A DNA stretch of 64,000 nucleotides from an uncultured Bacteroides sp. (GCA_949289265.1 CASENE010000072.1:62001-126000), one strand, 5' to 3'; positions 28,245 through 37,624 are shown, numbered from the stretch's first letter. Notes: generated by a model not told the origin, from the sequence alone. Made by a program: numbers and translations.

Positions 28245-28252
28245 CAAATATA
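28245..28252 (-). promoter_or_regulatory. -7 promoter element TATATTTG (udk)
   Basis: The minus strand reads TATATTTGTCAGCC, about 74 bp upstream of the udk ATG at 28171. It faces the plus-strand element at 28203-28210. Confidence 0.5.
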
Positions 28253-28278
28253 CGGACAAATTATTTAAAAGACAACTT

Positions 28279-28578
28279 ATGGTAAAGCACATTGTATTAT
28301 TTAAGCTCAAAGAAGAAGTTCCGGCTGACAAAAGGCTGGAAGCCATGCACGCTTTTAAGCAAGCCATCGAGGCCCTGCCTGCCCAAATCCCTTTTATCCG
28401 GAAGATTGAGGTGGGACTGAACATCAATCCGGGGGAGGTTTGGCATATTGCCCTCGATAGTGAGTTTGATTCGCTGGCCGACGTGAAAGCGTATGCCGTT
28501 CATCCTGCTCATGTGGCTGCAGGCGCATTGTTGGCCGAAGTGAAAGAAAACCGAGCTTGTGTGGATTATGAAATCTAA
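28279..28578 (+). CDS. Stress-responsive Dabb (alpha-beta barrel) domain protein
   Basis: The 99-residue protein is a single Dabb domain: MVKHIVLFKLKEEV, a central helix, PFIRKIEVGLNINP and the SLADVKAYAVHPAHVA segment. Such ferredoxin-like dimeric barrels occur in stress-induced proteins and some polyketide cyclases; no catalytic residues can be assigned. The ATG at 28279 is chosen over an ATG 14 codons earlier because of its match to the family start. The dsbD gene begins 14 bp downstream, suggesting co-transcription. Confidence 0.85.
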   Translation: MVKHIVLFKLKEEVPADKRLEAMHAFKQAIEALPAQIPFIRKIEVGLNINPGEVWHIALDSEFDSLADVKAYAVHPAHVAAGALLAEVKENRACVDYEI

Positions 28579-28592
28579 GTAAGACGTCCAAC

Positions 28593-30584
28593 GTGAAGAA
28601 GTCAGTTATTACATTTTTCCTGCTCCTGGCAACGCTTGTGCTTCAGGCGCAGATTCTGGAACCGGTCACCTTCCAAACGGAATTGAAGCAGGTGGCGGAT
28701 GACAGAGTAGAAGTCGTGTTTACGGGAACCATTGATGCCGGATGGCATGTTTACTCAACAGAACTGGGCGATGGAGGACCTATCTCGGCCACGTTTAACG
28801 TGGATAGGATTCAAGGCGCCGAGCCGGTAGGTAAATTGAAACCAGTGGGCAAGGAAATCTCGGCGTACGACAATATGTTTGGGATGCAAGTCCGTTATTT
28901 TGAAAAGACGGCGCAATTCGTGCAGGAACTGAAACTGACGGGCGGTGCCTGGCAGGTGGAAGGTTATTTGGAATACGGTGCTTGCAACGACGAGAATTGT
29001 TTGCCTCCCACACAGGTATCGTTCAGTTTCAAGGGTGAGGCTGCGGGCAGTGGCAAAGCTACAACTTCACTCGCCGAAGAAAAGGCCGAGGCTAAGTCTG
29101 GAGAAGAAGATGCCTTGTCCTCGGCGTTGCCTGTCTCTCCCGCATCAAAACCTGATTATTGGAAACCTGTTATCGACCAGTTGAATGCGTTTGGCACCAC
29201 CGTTTCCCAGCGCGACCTTTCGTGGCTCTATGCTTTCGGCATGAGTTTCGTAGGCGGCTTGTTGGCCTTGTTCACCCCATGTGTGTGGCCCATTATCCCG
29301 ATGACGGTCAGCTTTTTTCTGAAACGCACCAAAGATAAGAAGAAAGGCGTGCGCGACGCTTGCACGTATGGTGCATCCATCATTGTGATTTACTTGGCCT
29401 TGGGGTTGATCATTACAGCCATCTTTGGCCCCAGCGCTCTGAATGCGCTTTCGACGAACGCCATCTTCAATATATTCTTCTGCCTGCTGCTGGTGGTGTT
29501 TGCTGCCTCGTTTTTCGGTGCATTTGAAATCACGCTGCCGTCTAAATGGAGCAACGCGGTGGACAGCAAAGCCGAGCAGACAACGGGGCTCGTCAGCATC
29601 TTTCTGATGGCTTTTACGCTGGCGCTTGTTTCTTTTTCGTGCACAGGCCCCATCATCGGCTTCCTGTTGGTGGAGGTATCTACCACGGGCAGCATCCTCG
29701 GGCCCGCCATCGGTATGTTCGGCTTCGCGCTGGCATTGGCTTTACCCTTTACGCTCTTTGCCCTTTTTCCCTCTTGGCTCAAATCCATGCCTAAGTCGGG
29801 CGGCTGGATGAACGTCATCAAAGTGGTGCTGGGCTTTATCGAACTGGCCTTTGCCTTGAAGTTCTTCTCGGTGGCCGATTTGGCCTATGGGTGGCGCATC
29901 CTCGACCGTGAAACCTTCCTGGCCATCTGGATTGTACTCTTTGCACTGCTGGGCCTTTACCTGCTGGGTAAAATCAAGTTCCCTCACGATGACGACAACA
30001 CCCGCGTCAGCGTGCCCCGTTTCTTCCTGGCCCTCGCTTCGTTGGCTTTCGCCGTCTACATGGTGCCTGGGCTTTGGGGAGCGCCGCTGAAGGCTGTCAG
30101 CGCCTTCGCACCGCCCCTCCAGACGCAGGACTTCAACTTGTATACGGACGAAGTTCATGCCCAGTTCACCGATTATGATGCCGGCATGGAATATGCCCGC
30201 CGCCAAGGCAAGCCCGTGATGCTGGATTTCACTGGCTACGGTTGCGTGAACTGCCGCAAGATGGAGTTGTCCGTATGGACTGACCCGAAGGTGAGCGACC
30301 TGATGAACAACGACTATGTGCTCATCACCCTCTACGTGGACGAGAAGACGCCCCTGCCCGAACCCATCCGGGTGACAGAAAACGGCAAGGAGCGCACGCT
30401 GCGTACCGTGGGCGATAAGTGGAGCTACCTGCAACGCGTAAAGTTCGGCGCCAATGCACAGCCTTTCTACGTATTGATAGACAATGAGGGAAATCCTCTG
30501 AACAAGTCTTATTCGTATGACGAGGACATCAGCAAATACGTGGATTTCCTCGAGGCGGGGTTAGATAATTATCGTAAGAAATAA
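28593..30584 (+). CDS. dsbD: Thiol:disulfide interchange protein DsbD
   Basis: The 663-residue protein carries electrons from cytosolic thioredoxin across the inner membrane to periplasmic thiol proteins. It starts at a GTG with a signal peptide (KKSVITFFLLLATLVLQAQ). Three domains follow: an N-terminal beta domain (about 25-150) with the cysteine pair in GACNDENCLPP, a membrane domain of eight helices (about 200-480) with the redox cysteines in FTPCVWPIIP and FSCTGPIIG, and a C-terminal thioredoxin-like domain with FTGYGCVNCRKME (CVNC). All three disulfide pairs needed for relay are present. It is 14 bp behind the Dabb gene. Confidence 0.95.
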   Translation: MKKSVITFFLLLATLVLQAQILEPVTFQTELKQVADDRVEVVFTGTIDAGWHVYSTELGDGGPISATFNVDRIQGAEPVGKLKPVGKEISAYDNMFGMQVRYFEKTAQFVQELKLTGGAWQVEGYLEYGACNDENCLPPTQVSFSFKGEAAGSGKATTSLAEEKAEAKSGEEDALSSALPVSPASKPDYWKPVIDQLNAFGTTVSQRDLSWLYAFGMSFVGGLLALFTPCVWPIIPMTVSFFLKRTKDKKKGVRDACTYGASIIVIYLALGLIITAIFGPSALNALSTNAIFNIFFCLLLVVFAASFFGAFEITLPSKWSNAVDSKAEQTTGLVSIFLMAFTLALVSFSCTGPIIGFLLVEVSTTGSILGPAIGMFGFALALALPFTLFALFPSWLKSMPKSGGWMNVIKVVLGFIELAFALKFFSVADLAYGWRILDRETFLAIWIVLFALLGLYLLGKIKFPHDDDNTRVSVPRFFLALASLAFAVYMVPGLWGAPLKAVSAFAPPLQTQDFNLYTDEVHAQFTDYDAGMEYARRQGKPVMLDFTGYGCVNCRKMELSVWTDPKVSDLMNNDYVLITLYVDEKTPLPEPIRVTENGKERTLRTVGDKWSYLQRVKFGANAQPFYVLIDNEGNPLNKSYSYDEDISKYVDFLEAGLDNYRKK

Positions 30585-30664
30585 ATCAGTCAGAAGCGTG
30601 GGGCCGTGTGGGTGCAGGATGTGTGCGCCGACAGGGCCCCTGCCATTTTTAGAAACATAGTCCT

Positions 30665-31702
30665 ATGTTGGCATATACTTATATCAGACAAGGGGAGTTC
30701 AGGCTTTTGGACAAGCCGAAGCCCGTATTGAGAGATACACGAGATGCTATTGTCCGCGTCACCCTGGGCAGCATCTGCACCAGCGACCTGCACATCAAGC
30801 ATGGCAGCGTGCCGCGGGCCGTGCCCGGCATCACCGTGGGACACGAGATGGTGGGTGTCGTGGAGGAGACAGGCCGGGATGTCACCCATGTCCGGCCGGG
30901 CGACCGGGTGGCGGTAAACGTGGAGACCTTCTGCGGCGAATGCTTCTTCTGTCGGCACGGGTATGTGAACAACTGCACCGACCCCGACGGAGGCTGGGCC
31001 CTGGGATGCCGCATCGACGGAGGGCAGGCAGAATACGTGCGGGTGCCCCATGCCGATCAGGGACTGAGCCGCATTCCCGACACCGTGAGCGACGAGCAGG
31101 CCCTCTTCGTGGGCGACGTCTTGGCCACGGGATACTGGGCTGCCCGCATCTCGGACATCACGCCGGAGGACACCGTGCTCATCATCGGGGCGGGACCCAC
31201 GGGCATCTGCACCCTGCTTTGCGTCATGCTGAAGCGCCCCAAGCGCATCATCGTGTGCGAGAAATCCGCGGAGAGGCGCCGCTTCGTGCAGGCGCACTAT
31301 CCCGACGTCCTGCTGGCAGGCCCGGAAGATTGCCTGGACGTCGTGCGCCGCTGTTCCGACCACGGGGGCGCCGACCGCGTGCTGGAAGTGGCAGGCACAG
31401 ACGACACCTTCCGCCTGGCCTGGGAGTGCGCCCGCCCCAACGCCATCGTCACCATCGTAGCCCTCTACGACCGCCCGCAACTGTTACCCCTGCCCGACAT
31501 GTATGGCAAGAACCTCACCTTCAAGACCGGGGGCGTGGACGGATGCGACTGCGACGAAATCCTCCAACTCATTGCCCGGGGACAGATAGACACCACGCCG
31601 CTCATCACCCATCGCTTCCCCCTGCGGCGCATCGACGAAGCCTACCGGCTGTTCGAGCGGAAGGAAGAAGGAGTGATGAAGGTGGCCATCAGCGCGGAGT
31701 GA
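30665..31702 (+). CDS. Zinc-dependent alcohol dehydrogenase family protein
   Basis: The 345-residue protein is a medium-chain dehydrogenase/reductase. Catalytic zinc ligands are Cys in GSICTSDLHI and the GHEM histidine and glutamate; the structural zinc site is CGECFFC-x7-C. The Rossmann motif is IIGAGPTGICTL at about 175-186. The SDLHI and GGQAEYVRVPHAD patterns are shared by formaldehyde-, threonine- and glycerol-type dehydrogenases, so the substrate stays open. No cofactor preference can be stated with confidence. The start is the ATG at 30665. An 80-bp gap with a GGGGCC/GGGCCCC hairpin separates it from dsbD; the next gene has its own promoter. Confidence 0.88.
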   Translation: MLAYTYIRQGEFRLLDKPKPVLRDTRDAIVRVTLGSICTSDLHIKHGSVPRAVPGITVGHEMVGVVEETGRDVTHVRPGDRVAVNVETFCGECFFCRHGYVNNCTDPDGGWALGCRIDGGQAEYVRVPHADQGLSRIPDTVSDEQALFVGDVLATGYWAARISDITPEDTVLIIGAGPTGICTLLCVMLKRPKRIIVCEKSAERRRFVQAHYPDVLLAGPEDCLDVVRRCSDHGGADRVLEVAGTDDTFRLAWECARPNAIVTIVALYDRPQLLPLPDMYGKNLTFKTGGVDGCDCDEILQLIARGQIDTTPLITHRFPLRRIDEAYRLFERKEEGVMKVAISAE

Positions 31703-31756
31703 GGGCGCAGGCTTATTTTTTTGCCCCCGCCCTGCACCATCTGTCCGGATAAAACG

Positions 31757-31764
31757 TACCTTTG
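31757..31764 (+). promoter_or_regulatory. -7 promoter element TACCTTTG (GNAT-nitrilase gene)
   Basis: ACGTACCTTTGCACC lies 32 bp upstream of the ATG at 31789. The TTG at 31762 is part of this motif, which rules it out as a start. Confidence 0.65.
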
Positions 31765-31788
31765 CACCGCTTTAAAACCATTACCGCT

Positions 31789-33327
31789 ATGGACGAAATG
31801 AAAATCAACAAAGTGCAGATACGAAACCTGCAGATGGCCGACTACGAGCAGTTGGCCCAGTCGTTCAAGCGCGTCTATGCCGACGGCAGCGACGTGTTCT
31901 GGACGCGAGGACAGATAGCCAAACTCATCAAGATATTCCCCGAAGGGCAGATAGTGACCGTGGTCGACGAGAAAATCGTCGGCTGCGCCCTCTCCATCAT
32001 CGTGGACTACGACAAGGTGAAGAACGACCACACCTATGCGCAGGTGACCGGCAAAGAGACCTTCGACACCCACAATCCCAAGGGCAACATCCTCTACGGC
32101 ATCGAAGTCTTCGTGCATCCCGAATACAGGGGGCTGCGCCTGGCCCGCCGCATGTACGAGTACCGCAAGGAACTGTGCGAGAAACTCAACCTGAAGGCCA
32201 TCATGTTCGGCGGGCGCATACCCAACTACCATAAGTATGCCGACCAGATGCGCCCCAAGGAATACATCGACAAAGTGCGCCAGAAAGAGATATACGATCC
32301 CGTCCTTACCTTTCAGCTCAGCAACGACTTCCACGTCCGCAAGGTGATGCGCAACTACCTGCCCAACGACGAAGAGTCCCGCCACTACGCCTGCCTCTTG
32401 CAGTGGGACAATATCTACTACCAGCCCCCCACGCAGGAATACATCCCCCCCAAGACGTCCGTGCGCGTCGGACTGGTGCAATGGCAGATGCGCTCCTACA
32501 ACACGCTGGACGACCTGTTCGAGCAAGTAGAGTTCTTCGTCGATGCCGTGTCCGACTACAAGAGCGACTTCATCCTCTTCCCCGAATACTTTAACGCCCC
32601 CCTCATGGCCCGCTTCAACGACGAAGGAGAGTCCCAAGCCATACGCGGGCTGGCCGCCTATACCGAGGAGATACGCGACCGCTTCGTCAAACTGGCCATC
32701 AGCTACAACATCAACATCATCACCGGAAGCATGCCCCTCATCAAAGACGACGGACGCCTCTACAACGTCGGCTTCCTCTGTCGGCGCGACGGCTCGCACG
32801 AGATGTACGAAAAGATACACGTCACCCCCGACGAAATCAAGAGCTGGGGCCTGAGCGGAGGCCGCATGATACGCACCTTCGACACCGACTGCGCCAAGAT
32901 AGGCGTCCTCATCTGCTACGACGTCGAGTTCCCCGAACTCTCCCGCATCATGGCCGACCAGGGCATGCAGATTCTCTTCGTCCCCTTCCTGACCGACACG
33001 CAGAACGCCTACAGCCGCGTCCAGGTCTGCGCCCACGCCCGCGCCATCGAAAACGAATGCTTCGTCGTCATCGCCGGCAGCGTGGGCAACCTGCCCCGCG
33101 TGCACAACATGGACATACAGTACGCCCAGTCCGGAGTGTTCACCCCCTGCGACTTTGCCTTTCCCACGGACGGCCGGCGCGCCGAGGCAACGCCCAACAC
33201 AGAGATGATCCTCGTGTCCGACGTCGACCTCGACCTCCTCAACGAGCTGCACACCTACGGCAGCGTGCGCAACCTCAAGGACCGCCGCTCCGACCTCTAC
33301 GAAGTCAAACTCAAGAATCGTAGTTGA
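31789..33327 (+). CDS. GNAT acetyltransferase-nitrilase fusion protein
   Basis: The 512-residue protein joins two enzyme domains. Residues about 8-190 form a GNAT-type N-acetyltransferase (VHPEYRGLRLARRMYEYRKEL is the acetyl-CoA loop region). Residues about 223-500 form a carbon-nitrogen hydrolase with the triad E266 (FILFPEYF), K342 (YEKIHVTPDE) and C376 (VLICYDVEFPE). The same fusion is known in other bacteria, but its reaction is unknown; the combination suggests formation or removal of an amide on one substrate. There is no signal peptide. The gene is strongly GC-biased. The ATG at 31789 was chosen because the longer frame starts inside the promoter. Confidence 0.88.
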   Translation: MDEMKINKVQIRNLQMADYEQLAQSFKRVYADGSDVFWTRGQIAKLIKIFPEGQIVTVVDEKIVGCALSIIVDYDKVKNDHTYAQVTGKETFDTHNPKGNILYGIEVFVHPEYRGLRLARRMYEYRKELCEKLNLKAIMFGGRIPNYHKYADQMRPKEYIDKVRQKEIYDPVLTFQLSNDFHVRKVMRNYLPNDEESRHYACLLQWDNIYYQPPTQEYIPPKTSVRVGLVQWQMRSYNTLDDLFEQVEFFVDAVSDYKSDFILFPEYFNAPLMARFNDEGESQAIRGLAAYTEEIRDRFVKLAISYNINIITGSMPLIKDDGRLYNVGFLCRRDGSHEMYEKIHVTPDEIKSWGLSGGRMIRTFDTDCAKIGVLICYDVEFPELSRIMADQGMQILFVPFLTDTQNAYSRVQVCAHARAIENECFVVIAGSVGNLPRVHNMDIQYAQSGVFTPCDFAFPTDGRRAEATPNTEMILVSDVDLDLLNELHTYGSVRNLKDRRSDLYEVKLKNRS

Positions 33328-33403
33328 CGTTACGCAGTGTCGAAGTACGGCTTTTTCACAGGGCTCGTTTTAAGGCAGTGTCGAACAAACTGTCTTTCAG
33401 CGT

Positions 33404-33491
33404 ATAGTGGGACTGTACTTCCAGCTTGCTGGCATAGTATCTCCCGCTTGCTGGCGACGTAGTCCCCGGTCGGGAGAGATATAGATGCCGG
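33404..33491 (-). repeat. Dispersed repeat family B, copy 1 (four 22-bp units)
   Basis: Read on the minus strand, four 22-bp units follow each other without gap. The two middle units are close to GCGGGAGATACTATGCCAGC plus two bases; the first contains CTATATCTC and the last ends TCCCACTAT. The same four unit variants in the same order occur at 52004-52091 in the opposite orientation, and a short homology (ACGC, AGA, CAG) continues past the last unit. The junctions form small palindromes such as CCAGCAAGCTGG. Confidence 0.8.
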
Positions 33492-33541
33492 TGGGGAGGA
33501 CTTTAAGGAAAGGAAACGGCCGATTCCTCTGCCTGCAAAGA

Positions 33542-33583
33542 GAACAGGGGACGACATGCAAAGAACAGGGGACGACATGCAAA
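33542..33583. repeat. Repeat D: two identical 21-bp units
   Basis: GAACAGGGGACGACATGCAA plus one A is present twice head to tail, followed by a partial AA. It lies 50 bp from repeat B copy 1, upstream of ileS. The remainder of the 363-bp gap holds two GCAGTGTCGAA words near 33334 and 33374 and the ileS promoter; no gene is seen. Confidence 0.8.
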
Positions 33584-33619
33584 AGTGAACCAGGCGCACG
33601 GATTTCTCCAAACTTTTTG

Positions 33620-33627
33620 TAACTTTG
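33620..33627 (+). promoter_or_regulatory. -7 promoter element TAACTTTG (ileS)
   Basis: TTGTAACTTTGCGCC lies 64 bp upstream of the ileS ATG, behind repeats B and D. Confidence 0.6.
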
Positions 33628-33690
33628 CGCCTTCGGAGCGCCACATGCGCGCCAAGCATAAAGTATATAATCAGATAAAAGATAAAAAAG

Positions 33691-36600
33691 ATGGGTAAAA
33701 AGTTTGCCGAACATCCGACGTTTAACCTGTCGGACATCAACAAAGAGATACTGAAGCGATGGGACGAAGCGCACGTATTCGCCCGCAGTATGACAGAACG
33801 CGAGGGATGCCCCTCCTTCGTCTTCTACGAAGGGCCCCCCTCGGCCAACGGCATGCCCGGCATACACCACGTGCTGGCCCGCACCATCAAGGACACCTTC
33901 TGCCGCTACAAGACCATGAAGGGATATCTGGTCAGACGCAAGGCCGGGTGGGACACCCACGGCCTGCCCGTCGAGCTGGGCGTGGAAAAGGCCCTGGGCA
34001 TCACCAAGGAAGACATCGGCAAGACCATCTCCGTGGCCGACTACAACGCAGCCTGCCGGCGCGACGTGATGAAATACACCAAGGAGTGGGAAGACCTGAC
34101 GCACAAGATGGGCTACTGGGTGGACATGACCGACCCCTACATCACCTACGACAACCGCTACATCGAGACCCTCTGGTGGCTCCTCAAGCAACTCTATGCC
34201 AAAGGACTCCTCTACAAGGGCTACACCATACAACCCTATTCGCCCGCTGCAGGCACGGGGCTGAGCAGCCACGAGCTCAACCAGCCTGGCTGCTACCGCG
34301 ACGTGAAAGACCTCACCGTCGTGGCCCAGTTCCGCATCCTCGACCCCAAGCCCGAGATGGACGGGTGGGGAACGCCCTACTTCCTGGCCTGGACCACCAC
34401 CCCCTGGACGCTCCCCTCGAACACGGCCCTGTGCGTAGGCCCCAAGATAGACTACGTGGCCGTACAGACCTACAACGCCTACACCGGCGAGAAGATGACC
34501 GTCGTCCTGGCAAAGCCCCTGCTCTACGCCCATTTCAACCGCAAGGCCGAAGGCATCGCCCTGGAGGACTACAAGCCCGGCGACAAGCTCGTCCCCTTCA
34601 AGGTCGTGGGCGAGTATAAGGGAACCGACCTGGTGGGCATGCACTACGCACAGCTCATCCCTTGGGTGAAGCCCGTGGAGGTAGACGCGGACGGCCGCTG
34701 GACAGAGGCGGCCGCCAAGGCCTTCCGCGTCATCCCCGGCGACTACGTCACCACCGAAGACGGCACGGGCATTGTGCACATCGCCCCTACCTTCGGCGCG
34801 GACGACGCCTTCGTGGCGCGCCAGGCAGGCATCCCCTCGCTCTTCCTCATCAACAAGCGCGGCGAGACCCGCCCCATGGTGGACCTCACCGGCAAGTTCT
34901 ACCTGCTGGACGAGCTGGACGAGGCCTTTGTCAAGGCCTGCGTCGACGTCGACCTGTACAAGGAATACCAGGGCCGTTGGGTGAAGAACGCCTACGACCC
35001 GCGCTTTACCATCGACGGCAAGTACGACGAAAAGGCCGCCCAAGCCGCCGAATCGCTCGATCTCGACCTCTGCATGATGCTCAAGGCCGGCAATCAGGCC
35101 TTCAAGATAGAGAAACATGTCCACAACTATCCCCACTGCTGGCGCACGGACAAGCCCGTGCTCTACTATCCGCTGGACAGCTGGTTCATCCGCAGCACCG
35201 CCTGCAAGGAGCGCATGATGGAACTGAACAAGACCATCAACTGGAAACCCGAATCCACCGGCACGGGCCGCTTCGGCAAGTGGCTGGAGAACCTGAACGA
35301 CTGGAACCTGAGCCGTTCGCGCTACTGGGGCACCCCGCTGCCCATCTGGCGCACGGAGGAAGGCGACGAAGAGCGGTGCATCGGCTCGGTGGAAGAACTG
35401 TATGACGAGATAGAGAAGTCGGTGGCAGCCGGCCTCATGGCCAGCAATCCCTACAAGGAGCGCGGCTTCCGGCCCGGCGTCTATACGAAGGAAAACTACG
35501 ACAAGATAGACCTGCACCGCCCTTACGTGGACGATATCATCCTCGTCTCCAAGGACGGAAAGCCCATGAAGCGCGAGACGGACCTGATAGACGTGTGGTT
35601 CGACTCCGGCTCGATGCCCTACGCGCAGATACACTATCCCTTTGAGAACAAGGAAGCATTGGACACCCGCCAGGTCTATCCGGCCGACTTCATCGCCGAG
35701 GGCGTCGACCAGACACGCGGCTGGTTCTTCACCCTGCATGCCATTGCCACGATGGTGTTCGACTCCGTAGCCTACAAGGCCGTCATCTCCAACGGACTGG
35801 TGCTGGACAAGAACGGCAACAAAATGTCCAAACGCCTGGGCAATGCCGTCGACCCGTTTGCGGCCATCGAGAAGTATGGTTCCGACCCGCTGCGTTGGTA
35901 TATGATTACCAACTCGTCGCCGTGGGACAACCTGAAGTTCGACGTGGACGGAGTGGAGGAGGTGCGCCGCAAGTTCTTCGGCACCTTATATAATACGTAC
36001 TCCTTCTTCGCCCTCTATGCCAATGTGGACGGATTCAGCTACGACGAGGCAGACGTTCCCATGGACGAGCGTCCCGAGATAGACCGCTGGATTCTCTCCT
36101 TGCTCAATTCGCTGGTGAAGAACGTAGACGCCTGCTACAACGACTACGAGCCAACCCGTGCCGGTCGCCTTATCTCCGACTTTGTGAACGACAACCTCTC
36201 CAACTGGTATGTCCGCCTGAACCGCAAACGTTTCTGGGGAGGCGGCATGACGACGGACAAGCTCTCGGCCTACCAGACGCTCTATACCTGCCTGGAGACC
36301 GTGGCCAAGCTCATGGCCCCCATCGCCCCCTTCTATGCCGATATGCTCTACATGGATCTAATCCAGGTAACCGGGCGCGACACGGCCGCATCCGTCCATC
36401 TGTCCAAGTTCCCCGTTTGTAACGAGAGTTTGATAAACAAAGACCTGGAGGAACGCATGCAGATGGCACAAGATATCACGTCGATGGTGCTGGCACTGCG
36501 CCGCAAGGTGAACATTAAAGTACGCCAACCCCTGCAGTGCATCATGGTTCCTGTGGTGGACGACGAGCAACGCGCCCACATCGAGGCCGTCAAGGCGCTT

Positions 36601-37188
36601 GTCCTGAACGAGGTGAACGTCAAAGAAATCAAGTTCGTGGACGGTTCGGCCGGCGGCGTATTGGTCAAGAAGGTGAAGTGCGATTTCAAGAAACTGGGGC
36701 CCAAGTTCGGCAAGCAGATGAAGGCTGTGGCTGCGCAGGTGAATGCCATGAGCCAGGAAGCCATTGCCGAGCTGGAAAAGAACGGTACCTACGCCTTTAC
36801 CTTGTCGGATGGAAGCAATGTCGTCATTGAATCTTCGGATGTGGACATCTACAGTGAGGACATTCCCGGCTGGTTGGTTGCCAACGAAGGCCGCCTGACC
36901 GTAGCCCTTGAAGTAACACTTACTGACGAGCTCCGTCGTGAAGGCATTGCCCGCGAATTGGTAAACCGTATTCAGAACCTCCGCAAGTCGAGCGGCTTTG
37001 AGATAACAGACAAAATAAGCATCACAATTTCTAAAAATCCTCAAACGGATGATGCGGTAACCGAATATAAAGACTATATTTGCAACCAAGTTTTAGGAAC
37101 AAGGCTGACACTGGTGGATACCGTGGAGGATGGTACTGAACTCAGTTTTGATGATTTCTCCCTCCACATCCGTGTGGTCAAAGAATAA
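33691..37188 (+). CDS. ileS: Isoleucyl-tRNA synthetase
   Basis: The 1165-residue class I synthetase charges tRNA-Ile. The HIGH motif reads GIHH (57-60, in PSANGMPGIHHVLART), the editing CP1 domain covers about 190-400 (FLAWTTTPWTLPSNTA), and KMSKRLGNAVD lies near residue 711. The C-terminal anticodon-binding region is long (DYEPTRAGRLISDFVNDNLSNWYVR), and the protein lacks the C-terminal zinc finger of E. coli IleS; this resembles the longer, eukaryote-like IleS type, often mupirocin-tolerant, that Bacteroidetes use. The gene is GC-rich in its first two thirds and becomes more AT-rich towards the end. The DksA-like gene starts 35 bp downstream. Confidence 0.96.
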   Translation: MGKKFAEHPTFNLSDINKEILKRWDEAHVFARSMTEREGCPSFVFYEGPPSANGMPGIHHVLARTIKDTFCRYKTMKGYLVRRKAGWDTHGLPVELGVEKALGITKEDIGKTISVADYNAACRRDVMKYTKEWEDLTHKMGYWVDMTDPYITYDNRYIETLWWLLKQLYAKGLLYKGYTIQPYSPAAGTGLSSHELNQPGCYRDVKDLTVVAQFRILDPKPEMDGWGTPYFLAWTTTPWTLPSNTALCVGPKIDYVAVQTYNAYTGEKMTVVLAKPLLYAHFNRKAEGIALEDYKPGDKLVPFKVVGEYKGTDLVGMHYAQLIPWVKPVEVDADGRWTEAAAKAFRVIPGDYVTTEDGTGIVHIAPTFGADDAFVARQAGIPSLFLINKRGETRPMVDLTGKFYLLDELDEAFVKACVDVDLYKEYQGRWVKNAYDPRFTIDGKYDEKAAQAAESLDLDLCMMLKAGNQAFKIEKHVHNYPHCWRTDKPVLYYPLDSWFIRSTACKERMMELNKTINWKPESTGTGRFGKWLENLNDWNLSRSRYWGTPLPIWRTEEGDEERCIGSVEELYDEIEKSVAAGLMASNPYKERGFRPGVYTKENYDKIDLHRPYVDDIILVSKDGKPMKRETDLIDVWFDSGSMPYAQIHYPFENKEALDTRQVYPADFIAEGVDQTRGWFFTLHAIATMVFDSVAYKAVISNGLVLDKNGNKMSKRLGNAVDPFAAIEKYGSDPLRWYMITNSSPWDNLKFDVDGVEEVRRKFFGTLYNTYSFFALYANVDGFSYDEADVPMDERPEIDRWILSLLNSLVKNVDACYNDYEPTRAGRLISDFVNDNLSNWYVRLNRKRFWGGGMTTDKLSAYQTLYTCLETVAKLMAPIAPFYADMLYMDLIQVTGRDTAASVHLSKFPVCNESLINKDLEERMQMAQDITSMVLALRRKVNIKVRQPLQCIMVPVVDDEQRAHIEAVKALVLNEVNVKEIKFVDGSAGGVLVKKVKCDFKKLGPKFGKQMKAVAAQVNAMSQEAIAELEKNGTYAFTLSDGSNVVIESSDVDIYSEDIPGWLVANEGRLTVALEVTLTDELRREGIARELVNRIQNLRKSSGFEITDKISITISKNPQTDDAVTEYKDYICNQVLGTRLTLVDTVEDGTELSFDDFSLHIRVVKE

Positions 37189-37223
37189 GTTTTTAATACC
37201 TAATGATTTAAACACATTAAGTT

Positions 37224-37607
37224 ATGGCAGAAAAGACAAGATACTCGGATGCCGAGTTGGAAGAATTCCGCACCATCATTCTGGATAAACTGGCATTGGC
37301 TCAACGCGACTATGACATGTTGAAAGCCAGCCTGACAGGAGCGGACGGAAATGACACGGACGACACGTCGCCCACTTACAAAGTATTGGAGGAAGGTGCT
37401 AACACGCTGTCCAAGGAAGAAACCACTCGCTTGGCTCAGCGCCAGTTGAAGTTCATCCAAGGATTGCAGGCTGCTTTGGTACGCATAGAGAATAAGACGT
37501 ATGGCATTTGCCGCGAGACAGGCAAGCTGATTCCTGCTGAACGTCTGCGTGCCGTACCTCATGCGACGTTGAGCATCGAGGCCAAGAACCATCAGAATAA
37601 GAAATAA
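37224..37607 (+). CDS. TraR/DksA-like protein with degenerate zinc finger
   Basis: The 127-residue protein has the DksA/TraR layout: an N-terminal helix, a long coiled-coil hairpin (about 10-85) and a C-terminal YGICRETGKLIPAERLRAVPHATLSIEA segment. In DksA this segment carries four zinc-binding cysteines; here only the first Cys (GIC) remains and the others are replaced by T, R and H-containing sequence. DksA proteins bind the RNA polymerase secondary channel and change promoter kinetics with ppGpp; this short form probably does so without zinc, as in many Bacteroidetes. It sits between ileS and lspA, 35 bp behind ileS. A hairpin with a T tract follows. Confidence 0.88.
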   Translation: MAEKTRYSDAELEEFRTIILDKLALAQRDYDMLKASLTGADGNDTDDTSPTYKVLEEGANTLSKEETTRLAQRQLKFIQGLQAALVRIENKTYGICRETGKLIPAERLRAVPHATLSIEAKNHQNKK

Positions 37608-37624
37608 GGAGAAAAAGAAGAAAC

